The notes below the pieces were generated by a model. That model was not told where the DNA came from, searched no databases, and saw only the letters and a program-made list of their open reading frames with translations. From contig CM038727.1 in the NCBI GenBank assembly GCA_021613375.1, positions 6,006,564 through 6,070,563 on the forward strand: a stretch of 64,000 bases of DNA. Direction: 5' to 3'. The DNA comes from Megaleporinus macrocephalus. Lineage: Eukaryota; Chordata; Actinopteri; Characiformes; Anostomidae. Positions 12,118-24,226 of this stretch are shown one piece after another; position 1 is the stretch's first letter; every line of letters begins with the position of its first letter. Made by a program: the position numbers and the translations under genes.

Positions 12118-14960
12118 CTTATAAGTACTTATATACATACATATTGAGTATAATGCATATGGCCAATATTATTTTATATAGGCAATTACATATAAGATAT
12201 TATACATATGGAATGTATAATTTCATATTAGCACTTACAAATAAGATATAATTCATATGGGACATATTATATATAGACACGTTCATTTAGGATATATTAC
12301 ATACAGGATGTATACTTTCATATAGGTGCAGAAATATTAGATATCATATATGGGCATATATGTCACATACAGGTACTGACATATTGGGTCTTATTCATTG
12401 GGGACTTATTATTACATATAGGTACATCTAGGGTATAATACATACAGAACATATTTATTATAGGTATGGGATATAATACATACAGAGCATATTATTTAAT
12501 ATGGTTATGAGATATAATATATACGGGACATATTATATATAAACACTTGGATCTAGGGTATAATACATACAGAGCATATTATTTTATATAGTTATGAGAT
12601 ATAATACATATGGGACATATTATATATAAATACTTGGATCTAGGGTATAATACATACAGGACATATTTAATATGTTTATGAGATATAATACATATGGGAC
12701 ATATATATAAATACTTGGATCTAGGGTATAATACATACAGGACATAATATTTAATATGTTTATGAGATATAATACATACAGGACATATTATTTAATATAG
12801 TTTTGAGGTATAATACATACAGAACATATTATTTAATATAGTTCTGAGACATAATACATACAGGACATATTATTTAATATAGTTATGAGATATAATACAT
12901 ACAGGACATATTATTTAATATAGTTATGAGATATAATACATACAGGACATATTATTTAATATAGTTCTGAGACATAATACATACAGGACATATTATTTAA
13001 CATAGTTATGAGATATAATACATACAGAACATATTATTTAATATAGTTATGAGATATAATACATACGGGACATATTATTTAATATAGTTATGAGATATAA
13101 TACATACATAACATATCATTTAATATAGTTATGAGATATAATACATACATAACATATTATTTAATATGGTTATGAGATATAATACATACGGGACATATTA
13201 TTTAATATAGTTATGAGATATAATACATACATAACATATTATTTAATATAGTTATGAGATATAATACATAGGGGACATATTATTAAATATAGTTATGAGA
13301 TATAATACATACAGGACATATTATTAAATATAGTTATGAGATATAATACATACAGGACATATTATTTAACATAGTTATGAGATATAATACATACAGAACA
13401 TATTATTTAATATAGTTATGAGATATAATACATACAGGACATATTATTTAACATAGTTATAAGATATAAAACATACAGGACATATTATTTAATATAGTTC
13501 TGAGATATAATACATACAGGACATATTATTTAACATAGTTATGAGATATAATACATACAGGACATATTATTTAATATAGTTATGAGATATAATACATACG
13601 GGACATATTATTTAATATAGTTATGAGATATAATACATACATAACATATCATTTAATATAGTTATGAGATATAATACATACATAACATATTATTTAATAT
13701 GGTTATGAGATATAATACATACGGGACATATTATTTAATATAGTTATGAGATATAATACATACATAACATATTATTTAATATAGTTATGAGATATAATAC
13801 ATAGGGGACATATTATTAAATATAGTTATGAGATATAATACATACAGGACATATTATTAAATATAGTTATGAGATATAATACATACAGGACATATTATTT
13901 AACATAGTTATGAGATATAATACATACAGAACATATTATTTAATATAGTTATGAGATATAATACATACAGGACATATTATTTAACATAGTTATAAGATAT
14001 AAAACATACAGGACATATTATTTAATATAGTTCTGAGATATAATACATACAGGACATATTATTTAACATAGTTATGAGATATAATACATACAGGACATAT
14101 TATTTAATATAGTTATGAGATATAATACATACGGGACATATTATTTAATATAGTTATGAGATATAATACATACATAACATATCATTTAATATAGTTATGA
14201 GATATAATACATACATAACATATTATTTAATATGGTTATGAGATATAATACATACGGGACATATTATTTAATATAGTTATGAGATATAATACATACATAA
14301 CATATTATTTAATATAGTTATGAGATATAATACATAGGGGACATATTATTAAATATAGTTATGAGATATAATACATACAGGACATATTATTAAATATAGT
14401 TATGAGATATAATACATACAGGACATATTATTTAATATAGTTATGAGATATAATACATACAGGACATATTATTTAACATAGTTATAAGATATAAAACATA
14501 CAGGACATATTATTTAATATAGTTCTGAGATATAATACATACAGGACATATTATTTAACATAGTTATGAGATATAATACATACAGGACATATTATTTAAT
14601 ATAGTTATGAGATATAATACATACAGGACATATTATTTAACATAGTTATAAGATATAAAACATACAGGACATATTATTTAATATAGTTCTGAGATATAAT
14701 ACATACAGGACATATTATTTAACATAGTTATGAGATATAATACATACAGAACATATTATTTAATATAGTTATGAGATATAATACATACGGGACATATTAT
14801 TTAATATAGTTATGAGATATAATACATACATAACATATCATTTAATATAGTTATGAGATATAATACATACATAACATATTATTTAATATAGTTATGGGAT
14901 ATAATACATACGGGACATATTATTACATGTAGATACTTACATCTAGGGTATAATATATAA
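12118..14960 (+). repeat. 41-bp AT-rich satellite with higher-order structure
   Basis: Tandem 41-base units contain TATGAGATATAATACATACA followed by GGACATATTATTTAATATAG. Units are irregular up to about 12800 and regular afterwards. Rare variants recur exactly 533 bp (13 x 41) apart: the GGGG variant at 13271, 13804 and 14337; ATGGTTATGAG at 13168, 13701 and 14234. This is a higher-order repeat of 13 monomers. One marker pair (13994, 14486) is 492 bp (12 x 41) apart, which shows loss of one monomer in the last copy. Confidence 0.96.
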
Positions 14961-16100
14961 TGTTGTGAGATATTATGAGACCTTATAAAATATTATAATA
15001 CATATACATGCGTGTATGTGTGCGTATAAGCAGATCCATTCAAACAAAAACATCAGGACTATCTTTCAGCCTCGTCTGTGTATGTGAGATTGGTGGAGGA
15101 TATAGTGAATATCTGCACTGAAGATAAAAGACTGAGCTTTATGGTGAGTATAGTATAGTATAGCCTCCGCTATCCAAGTCCAAGCTGTTCACAAGAGGTG
15201 GGAGCGCATTATGTAACATCAGTGACCTCATGCCCACCCCCCCACCAAACTGCTGAATCATCATTTTCCAAACAACATGCTGATTGGATCAAAAGGTCAG
15301 AGGATCACAGCCGAGTCGAGTGTACCACAAACACTTCTGTGACAGTACGGATTGTCAGTGGAGTTTATTTGTGTTTTCAGGTGTTATTAGAATAAACAGC
15401 TCCTATTAAAACAGCACGCTGACGTAAACACACACAGGCGCTGGCTCAGGGCTGGAGTGGGGGGTGGGGGGGTGGGGGGGGGGGATAAAAAAAGCCACAC
15501 AGCCAAAATACCAGTGGACTGTTTGGCCAAGCTGCCCGCCCTCCAGAACATCAGAGCTGCTGGCCTGTGATAAGCCCCTCCCACTTTACTCAGGGCCCCT
15601 CCTCTGTCTGAGGCGTCTGACACAGAGATGAGCAGTGCCATCCTGAGACTGGGACCATCACAGCTACGCAACAGAGGACGCACACATAACAGACAACTCT
15701 TCTCTCCCTCCATAGACTCTATATGCCGCATAGCATCACATAGAAATGCCTCATGGTGCACTGACTGGGAGGAGATGGTTCGTTATCCCATTACTGTTCC
15801 TTCCTCCAGTCACTTTTGTGTAATTAGTGTATTTATTAATTAACTTTGACTGTTTATAAAGGTTTAACAGTCATTCTGAGATCAAGGAGTCACACCAGTG
15901 GTGCAGTGGTGACTCTAATTTTACAATAATAGGTGTACTTCACGCAATCACAACGGTTTGTTTATGGTGGAGTGGGGGGATCCCAGTGTCTCAGGGTGGT
16001 CTCATGTCTATGTTATCTTCTGGTTCTCTCCTTTTAGTTTAGACTGTTATAGTTAGATCTGCCAGAGTCGCCAACCACACTCTAAAATTCTGAAAATTCA
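14961..16100. other. No gene seen; contains a long G-run
   Basis: Mixed-composition sequence without a supported exon. A run of G tracts at about 15451-15483 is the only conspicuous element. Confidence 0.4.
15451..15483 (+). other. G-quadruplex-like G-run
   Basis: At least four G tracts of five or more are separated by single Ts (GTGGGGGGTGGGGGGGTGGG...). This satisfies the usual G3+N1-7 pattern for a G-quadruplex on the + strand. Confidence 0.7.
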
Positions 16101-16690
16101 TATTCTCTACAGTCAAACTCCTGAGCCCAACTAACTCTCTCTCTTTACTCTTCCTGAGGTAATGACTGTCCTCCCGTCTGTTGAACGCTGTTGAAGGACT
16201 GAACATCAGGGCCTCCTCCCCACCATCACCAGCCAGCTCACCTGTTCAACTGCTACACCCTCAGTTACATTACTGTACCATCCAGATTCACCAGCATTGA
16301 GATAGGATGGGGCTGTTTCAGCTCACGCCCACTTTACATAGAGACTCAGTCAGAGACTGCCTCAGTCAGAGACTGCCTCAGTCAGAGACTGCCTCAGTCA
16401 GAGACTGCCTCTACCTCTGCAGCTTCTAAAGCTTTGCTATCCAGATTTCAAACAGAGACTCTTTTCTTTGGTGTTTAGTTTATTAAACTGTAAATACTGT
16501 TTGATCAGAGGAGGACGGGTCTCCACTAGTGAGTCTGGTTCCTCCCAAGGTTTCTTCCTCCAGTCTGAGGGAGGTGTTCTTGCTCACTGGGGGATATATA
16601 TTGTAACTGTCTGTTTTCAAAACTCTGTAAAGCTGCTTTGAGACAACATCATTGTAAAAAGCGAATGTCCACTAAAGGTAAACTTCTAAC
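16101..16690 (+). repeat. Common teleost dispersed repeat
   Basis: The 3' part (CTCCCAAGGTTTCTTCCTCC, then GTAAAGCTGCTTTGAGACAA and TTGTAAAAAGCG) matches a repeat tail I recognise as widespread in teleost genomes. A 16-bp unit CTCAGTCAGAGACTGC is repeated four times at 16345-16408. Confidence 0.6.
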
Positions 16691-16989
16691 ATCCCCCCAT
16701 AGTGAGCAAAAAAGATCCAGAATATTCTTAACAATTTTCTTAGAGACAGTATGCAATTATACCATAACTACAGTAAACAACAAAACAGCAAAAGAAATCA
16801 AATAACAAATGATACAAAACAAAATATACAATAAAGGCAGTCCTTCTTTTGCCTCCTATACTCCCTTTACACACATTAGTAAAAGAATGGGTAATTCTGA
16901 AGAGCTCACTGAATTCTAGTGTGGTCTGTAATAGGATCCACCATTGCAACAAGTCCCCAGCTCCAGCTCTGCTGATCAATAACTATAGA

Positions 16990-17690
16990 GCTCCAAACCT
17001 CCTCTGGCTTTAACATCAGCACTGATTCTAAGGAGCTTCATGGCTTGGTTTCCATGGCTGAGCAGCTGCATGCAAGCCTCACATCACCAAACACAATGCC
17101 GAAGATTGGATGGATGGAGTGATGTAAAGCTCCGCCACTGGAGTGATGGACACATGTTCTGTGGAGTGACCAGTCACACTCCTCTATCTGACAGTACGAT
17201 GGACGTGTCTGGGTTTGGAGAACACCAGAACATTACCTGCCTGACTGCACTGTGACTGTAAAGTTTGGTGGAGGAGGGATGATGATGCTGTGGGGTTGTT
17301 TTTCAGGGGTGGGTTGAAGCCCCTCCTTTCCAGTGAAGGGAAATCTTAATGCTTCCAAGGACCAAGACATTTTGGACAACTGCATACTTCCAACTTTGTG
17401 GGAACAGTTCTCTGTTCCAGCACGACCATAAAGGCTGGTTGGGTGAGTTTTGGTGCGAGACCCGATCCAAAAAGAAGCCAAGATCTCATGTCCAACATCA
17501 GCATCTGACCTCACAAATGCTCTTCTGGATGAACAGCTCTCATGGACACTCTCTTGTAGAACGCTTCCCAGAACAGTGGAAGCTGTTAGGGCTGCAAAAG
17601 GGGGACCAACTCCATCTTAATACCAATGGGTTTAGAATGGAATATCATACAAGGTCCTATAGATGTAATATGTAGGTGTCCCAATACAGC
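16990..17690 (+). pseudogene. Degraded Tc1-like DNA transposon with transposase relic
   Basis: The order of recognisable pieces follows a Tc1-like transposase gene: CATGGCTTGGTTTCCATGGC, CTCCGCCACTGGAGTGATGG, GGACGTGTCTGGGTTTGGAG, AAGTTTGGTGGAGGAGGGAT, CCAACTTTGTGGGAACAGTT, CCTCACAAATGCTCTTCTGG and GGGGACCAACTCC, ending with GTAGGTGTCCCAATAC. The DDE-domain frame is broken by stops, frameshifts and an internal deletion near 17420-17470. It cannot encode an active enzyme. Confidence 0.85.
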
Positions 17691-18650
17691 CCCACACCGG
17701 GGGTCTCCAGTCTTATCCATGAAAGGCTCCAAGCTTAAGCACACCTGATCACACCTGTCTTCAAACTACTGATCAGATGATCTCCTGGTATGTTGGAATG
17801 ACAACCTGCAGCCACACTGACCCTTCATAGACAACATATTACAGCCCACCCTACACGTCCTCCGAGCTTCAGTATATGTGACGTTGATGATGTTGTAATT
17901 GTAATAAATCTGGAAAAATGGTTGAGGGCATTTACTCTGCCCTGCATCTACTCCTCCATCATGACTGGCTTTCAAGAACAGACCTTTTAGGCCAAATCCT
18001 TTCCTGAGAACTATGTCTCGGCTGTAAAGTAAGCTTTCAGAGGCATTAAACACTTAGAGCATTACAAATCAACTAAATCTGTATGGACTACTTTCTTTAC
18101 ATCCTCAACTGATTTTCTACCATCTCATATAAAAGCCTAATTTCTGCAGTTCATTAGTTACATATAATAATTCAAATATAATAACCTATAACACTTTAAC
18201 AGCACAGGCCGTGATCTGCGGATTAAACAGAGAAGACCTAAACCTGAAACCATTCTACTTGTGACTAGCAGACCATCAGAAACCATCAGAGCATTTGAGG
18301 AATGGTAAAGGATAAATCTTCCAGAAGACTGAATCTCTCGGAATCAGCAGCTGTTTGTTAGTTATTTTGTTGTTTGTTTGTTTCTAGCGTCAGCAGCAAA
18401 TTGTATTTTTCTCCAGCACGTGACCAGATAATGAGATTCAATGCTGCAACGTGACACTAACCCAGGAAGACTACTCGCCCAGCCGCAGAGGAAAACCAAG
18501 ATTTCTGCAAGATCTCATTACAGCCCACTGGACACAGCCAGGACACCGGCAGCTGTAGGTCAGCACTTTTACTCCCAGTGCATTAAATTAAACTCTGTAA
18601 CACGTAGCATATCCGGTCACTGCAAACAAGTATGTGGTGTTCACTACCTC
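17691..18650. other. No gene seen
   Basis: Mixed intergenic or intronic sequence without recognised features. Confidence 0.3.
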
Positions 18651-18652
18651 TC

Positions 18653-19195
<543 letters not shown>

Positions 19196-19199
19196 AAGC

Positions 19200-19965
19200 C
19201 TCCTGATCCCTGTGATCATCAACAGCCGGCCAATCACAGCGAGGGGGCGTGGCTTGTCGGAAAACGGGTGCGTAACAAAACAGAACCAGACTACGGTGGA
19301 ATGTTAGTGTTGATGCTCGGCGCGCGCGCTTAGTCAAGCCCCACCCCTCATGTTAGAACTCCGCTCCAACGCTGCGCTGTGATTGGCTGGCGGTGGAGAT
19401 CAAACGCTCATCTCTAAAAATACTGACGCGCGGACTTACCGGCATGTTTAAGCGCAGCGACCGTCGCTTTCTGGTACTTTTCTTCCCGCCGTCTCTCGGA
19501 TTGGAGTCCATCGCAGTGCTCCCCATGTTTCCCGCTCCAAAAAGAGTTTACTCCCCCCAAAGATAGCGCGCGCGGTACACTGTGACAGCCTCAATAAAAC
19601 ACTGCGATATTAACCCAGCCTACATGTCACCATGTACATCTAACACTGTGTACATCAAACTTCTCGGGTCGCTGAAGAACTTTCCCGCTGATAATCAGTT
19701 CAGGTTCTAATGACAGAGCCGCTCAGTGAACGCGCGCCGAGTCGCTGCCTCCGCGAGGCGTCTGCTCGTGAAACGCAACATGACGAGTGAATAAGTAAAG
19801 CGGAGGAAGAAGAAGATGATGAAGGCTGTGGCTTTAAGCCGTGACCTGCTGCAGCTCCATGCCGGTGGAAATGCCGCGGCGCGCCCCCCGTCTAGGATGC
19901 GGGAGCGCGCATGGGGAGGACGGGCTTTAAAAGACGCAGGCGCGTCACATGGGAGGTGGGGGGGC
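19200..19965 (-). promoter_or_regulatory. CpG island, probable promoter of the divergent gene
   Basis: This block is dense in CpG (CGGCGCGCGCGCTTAG near 19319, GATAGCGCGCGCGG near 19563, GCCGCGGCGCGCCCCCC near 19873) within an AT-rich window. It contains GC-box-like GGGGGCGTGG near 19242 and CCAAT or ATTGG motifs near 19230 and 19382. It covers the first coding exon on the - strand (19440-19526), so transcription leftward probably starts between about 19530 and 19960. Confidence 0.65.
19440..19526 (-). CDS. First coding exon of unidentified divergent gene
   Basis: Reading the - strand from 19526: AAAC ATG G (good Kozak context), 29 open codons, then CCG|GTAAGT, a consensus donor at 19439-19438. 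The peptide starts MGSTAMDSNPRDGGKKS and contains a basic cluster KKSTRKRRSLRLNMP. A second in-frame ATG lies at codon 6. The position in a CpG island, the consensus donor and the open frame argue for a real gene start. I do not recognise the family. The basic stretch could serve nuclear targeting or membrane binding, but that is speculation. The rest of the gene lies to the left; 2480-2551 is the only other exon I could support. Confidence 0.6.
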
Positions 19966-19990
19966 GCGGGGGGGGTGGGGTGAGTGGGCA
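19950..19990 (+). other. G-rich tract at CpG-island edge
   Basis: GGGAGGTGGGGGGGCGCGGG continuing to GGGGGTGGGGTGAGTGGG gives at least four G tracts, a G-quadruplex-type sequence upstream of the divergent gene's start. Confidence 0.65.
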
Positions 19991-20097
19991 ACGAGGAGTG
20001 AGGGGCACAGAGAAAAACATCACTGTGATCACCACAACTACATGAGATGTTGTATGTGTGATGAATAAGATTAAATCTTGCTCTATAATTTGAAGGA

Positions 20098-21610
20098 TGT
20101 AAATAAATGTTACTCATTAGTTGTATGTGTGATGAATATGTATAAATGCTATTTAGCTGTTGATGTATGTGTGATGAATATGTATAAATGCTATTTAGCT
20201 GTTGATGTATGTGTGATGAATATGTATAAATGCTATTTAGCTGTTGTAGTATGTGTGATTAATATGTATACATGATACTTGGCTGTTGTTGTATGTGTGA
20301 TTAATATGTATAAATGCTATTTAGCTGTTGATGTATGTGTGATGAATATGTATAAATGCTATTTAGCTGTTGATGTATGTGTGATGAATATGTATAAATG
20401 CTATTTAGCTGTTGTTGTATGTGTGATTAATATGTATACATGATACTTGGCTGTTGTTGTATGTGTGATTAATATGTATAAATGCTACTTAGATGTTGCT
20501 GTATGTGTGATGAATATGTATAAATGCTACTTAGATGTTGTATGTGTGATGAATATGTATAAATGCTACTTAGCTGTTGTTGTATGTGTGATTAATATGT
20601 ATAAATGCTACTTAGCTGTTGTTGTATGTGTGATTAATATGTATAAATGCTACTTAGCTGTTTTTGTATGTGTGATTAATATGTATAAATGCTACTTAGA
20701 TGTCATACGTGCAATAAATATGTATAAATGCTATTTAGCTGTTATTGTATGTGTGATGAATATGTATAAATGCTACTTAGCTGTTGTTGTATGTGTAATG
20801 AATATGTATAAATGCTTGTAAGCTGTTGTATGTGTGATGAATATGTATAAATACTGCTTAGATATTGTTGTATGTGTAATGGATATGTATAAATACTGCT
20901 TAGATATTGTTGTATGTGTAATGGATATGTATAGATGCTACTTAGCTGTTGTTGTATGTGTGATGAATATGTATAAATGCTACTTAGATGCTGCTGTATG
21001 TGCGATAAATATGTATACTACTTTGCTGTTGTATGTGTGATGAATATGTATACTACTTAGCTGTTGTATGTGTGATGAATATGTAAGCTACTTAGCTGTT
21101 GTATGTGTGATGAATATGTAAGCTACTTAGCTGTTGTATGTGTGATGAATATGTATAAATGCAACTTAGATGTTGTTGTATGTGTGATGACTGTGTATAA
21201 ATGCTACTTAGATGTTGTTGTATGTATAATGAATATGTATAAATGCTACTTAGATGTTGTTGTATGTGTGATGAATATGGAACATTATATTTAGATGTAT
21301 GGGTGATGAATGTGTATAAATGCTAGATAGATGTTGTTGTATGTGTGCTTAATATGAATTAATGTTACTTACATATGTGTGTTTAATATGTATAAATGTT
21401 ACTCAGATGTTGTATGCGTGATCAATATGTATAATTATTACTTGTTGTGCGTGTGATGGATGTGAGTGCATGTTATTTATTAGTTGTATGTGTGATACAA
21501 ATGTACAAATATCTCTCAAATGTTGTATTAATTATGTATATGGAAAATGTTGTGTGATATGTATATATGTATAAACATTACTTAGATGTTTTGTATGTGT
21601 GATGAATATA
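20098..21610 (+). repeat. 42-bp minisatellite between the two divergent promoters
   Basis: About 34 units of a 42-base repeat with core ATGTGTGATGAATATGTATA and AATGCTACTTAGCTGTTG. Unit length varies by a few bases and units decay toward 21300-21610. The short + strand open frames inside it (periodic VCVMNMYKCYL) are artefacts of the repeat. Confidence 0.96.
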
Positions 21611-21639
21611 CAATATAAACAAATTAAAATAGAACGGTC

Positions 21640-21960
21640 CAGTTGCAGCTCCGCGTCGCTGGGGGGCAGTAATGGGACAACACTGGTCTGCAAAAAAAAC
21701 ACTGTCCAATAGAAGTAGAGCCGGACGTTGTGTAAGTTGACTGATGGCGCGAAGGCGCTGCTGTCGGGCTGGAATAAAGAAACGTTTCTATGTTGGATTA
21801 AAACGTTACGGAGCCCGTTTATCCAGAAATGTCGGTTCGCCGGTGAAGCGGAGCTGAAACTCTCTAACGGCTCTACTCCACGAGCAGCTCTCGAGCTCTC
21901 AAACCTCCGCACACGAGCTCGCTCGCGCTGCGTAAACATTGTGAAGCGCTCTGGTGAGTT
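21640..21960 (+). promoter_or_regulatory. topbp1: topbp1 promoter region and first-exon CpG island
   Basis: A CpG-rich stretch lies between the 42-bp array and intron 1. A CCAAT box is at 21706-21710, and an E2F-like GGCGCGAA at 21746-21753 is compatible with S-phase expression of a replication factor. There is no TATA box. The exact start site cannot be read from sequence. Confidence 0.55.
21720..21953 (+). other. topbp1: topbp1 5' non-coding exon 1 (start approximate)
   Basis: A consensus donor CTG|GTGAGT at 21953/21954 lies in the CpG island and pairs with the acceptor TTCTTCCTAG|GC at 23267/23268, just 23 bases before the topbp1 start codon. The upstream limit is a guess. Human TOPBP1 also has a non-coding first exon, giving 28 exons in both. 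Confidence 0.55.
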
Positions 21961-22145
21961 AGCTGTTAGCAAACAAGTCAGCACAAAACCTCACAAACAG
22001 TAACATTTTAGACCCGAGACTGTCATTCATTTGTTGTCTGAGGCGAATTAAAACGTTATTTTCCGGCTGGTTGGCTAGATTTTGTTGGTTACCGTAATAC
22101 TCGCCATCAGTTTACTGGAAAAGATCAACTGTTTGCATTCTCAAG

Positions 22146-22970
22146 TTAGCGTTTCATTAGAATTCCCCGTTCCACCTTAAATGTTGCAGCAGTTACGTTA
22201 GCTTCTAATTCGAATTCCACATTCCACCTTAAATGGTGCCACAGTTACATTGGCTTCTTATTCGAATTCCCCATTCCACCTTAAATGGTGCCACAGTTAC
22301 ATTAGCTTCTTATTCGAATTCCCCATTCCACCTTAAATGGTGCCACAGTTACATTAGCTTCTTATCCAACTTCCCCATTCCACCTTAAATGGTGCCACAG
22401 TTACATTGGCTTCTTATCCAACTTCCCCATTCCACCTTAAATGGTGCCACAGTTACATTGGCTTCTTATTCAAATTTCCCGTTCCACCTTAAATGGTGCC
22501 ACAGTTACTTTGGCTTCTTATTCGAATTTCCCGTTCCACCTTAAATGATGCCACAGTTACATTAGCTTCTTATTCGAATTCCCCGTTCCACCTTAAATGG
22601 TGCCACAGTTACATTGGCTTCTTATCCAACTTCCCCATTCCACCTTAAATGGTGCCACAGTTACATTGGCTTCTTATCCAACTTTTCCATTCCACCTTAA
22701 ATGGTGCCACAGTTACATTGGCTTTTAATTCGAATTTCCCGTTCCACCTTAAATGGTGCCACAGTTACATGGCTTCTTATTCGAATTTCCCGTTCCACCT
22801 TAAATGATGCCACAGTTACATTAGCTTCTTATTCGAATTCCCCATTCCACCTTAAATGGTGCCACAGTTACATTGGCTTCTTATCCAACTTCCCCATTCC
22901 ACCTTAAATGGTGCCGCAGTTACATTGGCTTTTTATTCGAATTTCCCGTTCCACCTTAAATGGTGCCACA
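22146..22970 (+). repeat. 52-bp minisatellite in topbp1 intron 1
   Basis: About 16 copies of a 52-base unit containing CACAGTTACATTGGCTTCTT, ATTCGAATTCCCC and CCACCTTAAATGGTGC. Variation is mostly TCGAATT/TCCAACT and G/A in the unit end. Related fragments occur at 9690 and 95-150, so the unit comes from a dispersed element. Confidence 0.96.
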
Positions 22971-23005
22971 GTGGCACCATTTAAGGTGGAACGGGAAATT
23001 CGAAT
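22935..23005. repeat. Perfect 35-bp inverted repeat
   Basis: The left arm 22935-22969 (ATTCGAATTTCCCG...GGTGCCAC) and the right arm 22971-23005 (GTGGCACC...AAATTCGAAT) are perfect reverse complements around one base, A22970. The last minisatellite unit is joined head-to-head to an inverted copy of itself, giving an almost loop-free hairpin. Confidence 0.95.
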
Positions 23006-23290
23006 AGGAAGTGAGACACGCTTATTGTACTTACCGTCGGACAGAGTTAGAATAAGGATTGTGTTACAAGATGATGTCACCTTGGAACAGAGTCTGACTA
23101 CACGTGCATTAAAGGAAAGGGTAAAACCAGAGAAGCATAGCAGGTCCCCTTTAATATGTGCAAACCTAGTTTTTCTGATCTTCAGGTGCACAACGAAGAC
23201 TTTCCTCTCTTATTGCTCTTATTGTGATTTTATTTCATGGACTAATTGAACGCCTTCTTCTTCCTAGGCTTCGTCAGTGTAGAAGCCAGA

Positions 23291-23377
23291 ATGTCCAAGG
23301 GGAGCCGGGATGCATACGTGGTGAAATTTGTTGAACGTAATGGCCAGAAAAAGGAGCTTGCTCGCAAAGCCTATGAG
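23291..23377 (+). CDS. topbp1: topbp1 coding exon 1 (residues 1-29)
   Basis: The ATG at 23291 follows the acceptor at 23267 by 23 bases and is the first in-frame start. It reads MSKGSRDAYVVKFVER, matching the start of vertebrate TopBP1 (BRCT0). The donor GAG|GTACAG gives phase 0. The nearby GTAAGT at 23383 would bring in a stop codon with the next exon, so GTACAG is preferred. Confidence 0.93.
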
Positions 23378-23469
23378 GTACAGTAAGTGAATAACTGGCA
23401 TGATGCAGATATGTTGGAGGTGGGGTTGTTCAGAGTGGATTCTGTAGTTCTACCAGGGCAGATTTACAA

Positions 23470-23763
23470 AACAGAATAATTACTCAGAACCTCCAAATCC
23501 ATGACTATGGTCCTCAGCCTCAAGTGGAGGAGTTCAATTATCTCAGGGTCTTGTTCACGAGTGAGGGAAGGATGGAGCGGGAGGTTGACAGGGAGGCTCA
23601 GAGTAGAGCCGCTATTCCTCCACATTGAGAGGAGCCAGCTGAGGTGGTTTGGGTATCTTGTTAGGATGTCTCCTGGATGCCTCCCTGTGGAGGTGTTCTG
23701 GACATGTCCGACTGGGAGGCGACTCCAGGGAAGACCTATGACACACAGGAGGGATCATATCTC
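23470..23763 (+). mobile_element. LINE reverse-transcriptase fragment, left part
   Basis: A degraded frame reads LRVEPLFLHIERSQLRWFGY, then LVRMSPGCLPVEVFW and PTGRRLQGRP. This is the C-terminal end of a non-LTR retrotransposon ORF2 common in teleosts. The part normally before it (EVDR..IGAASAVM to LRVEPL) is deleted internally. The fragment is interrupted at 23764 by another element and resumes at 24227. Confidence 0.8.
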
Positions 23764-24218
23764 TAGGGCTAGGTATCGCTACTGTTTTCCCAGATCGATT
23801 CGATCCTGATTCATAAGGCCCCAATTCAATTTGATTTTCGATTCGATTCAATTTAATTCAATATGGATTCATGTAGGGATATTTCAGTTACAATAATATG
23901 TTTTGTTTGAATATGAAAAGAGATTTTCAGAGAACTAATGTGGTAAATGTACAAGGATCACTCAACCTACCATTACTAAAAACATTAGTGTTTATATGTT
24001 TATATACCGTCCTGGTTTCTGAATCCTAAATGTAGCCAGACATCTGCTTTCAAGTTCTGGGGCGCCTTCACTTGTGCTCCAGCCATGTTCAACTGATGTG
24101 CACCCCCAGCCAGATCTCGTTGCGCGAAAATGGCTGGAATGCCAATTTTAAAGGTCGATCTCGGGTTTATACGAATCAATATCGGATTATTTAAATGAAG
24201 ATCGATTTGAATCCCCTA
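23764..24218. mobile_element. hAT-like MITE nested in the LINE fragment
   Basis: A 455-bp insertion is flanked by an exact 8-bp target-site duplication, CATATCTC, at 23756-23763 and 24219-24226. Its ends are TAGGG... and ...CCCTA, a short terminal inverted repeat. The interior is AT-rich with GATTCGATT motifs and has no coding capacity. An 8-bp duplication is the hallmark of hAT transposition. Confidence 0.85.
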
Positions 24219-24226
24219 CATATCTC

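Noticed and set aside
15387..15761. A 124-residue frame on the - strand
   Set aside because: It owes its length to the G-run (translated as a poly-proline stretch) and shows no splice sites or known motifs.
16990..17690. Functional transposase gene
   Set aside because: The Tc1-like frame contains frameshifts, stops and an internal deletion.
20078..21294. Several + strand open frames with MNMYKCYL repeats
   Set aside because: They are translations of the 42-bp minisatellite. Frames break wherever unit length varies.
23383..23388. GTAAGT as the donor of topbp1 coding exon 1
   Set aside because: Splicing there to 24720 would create an immediate in-frame stop (CAG CAA TAG). GAG|GTACAG at 23378 gives the conserved protein.
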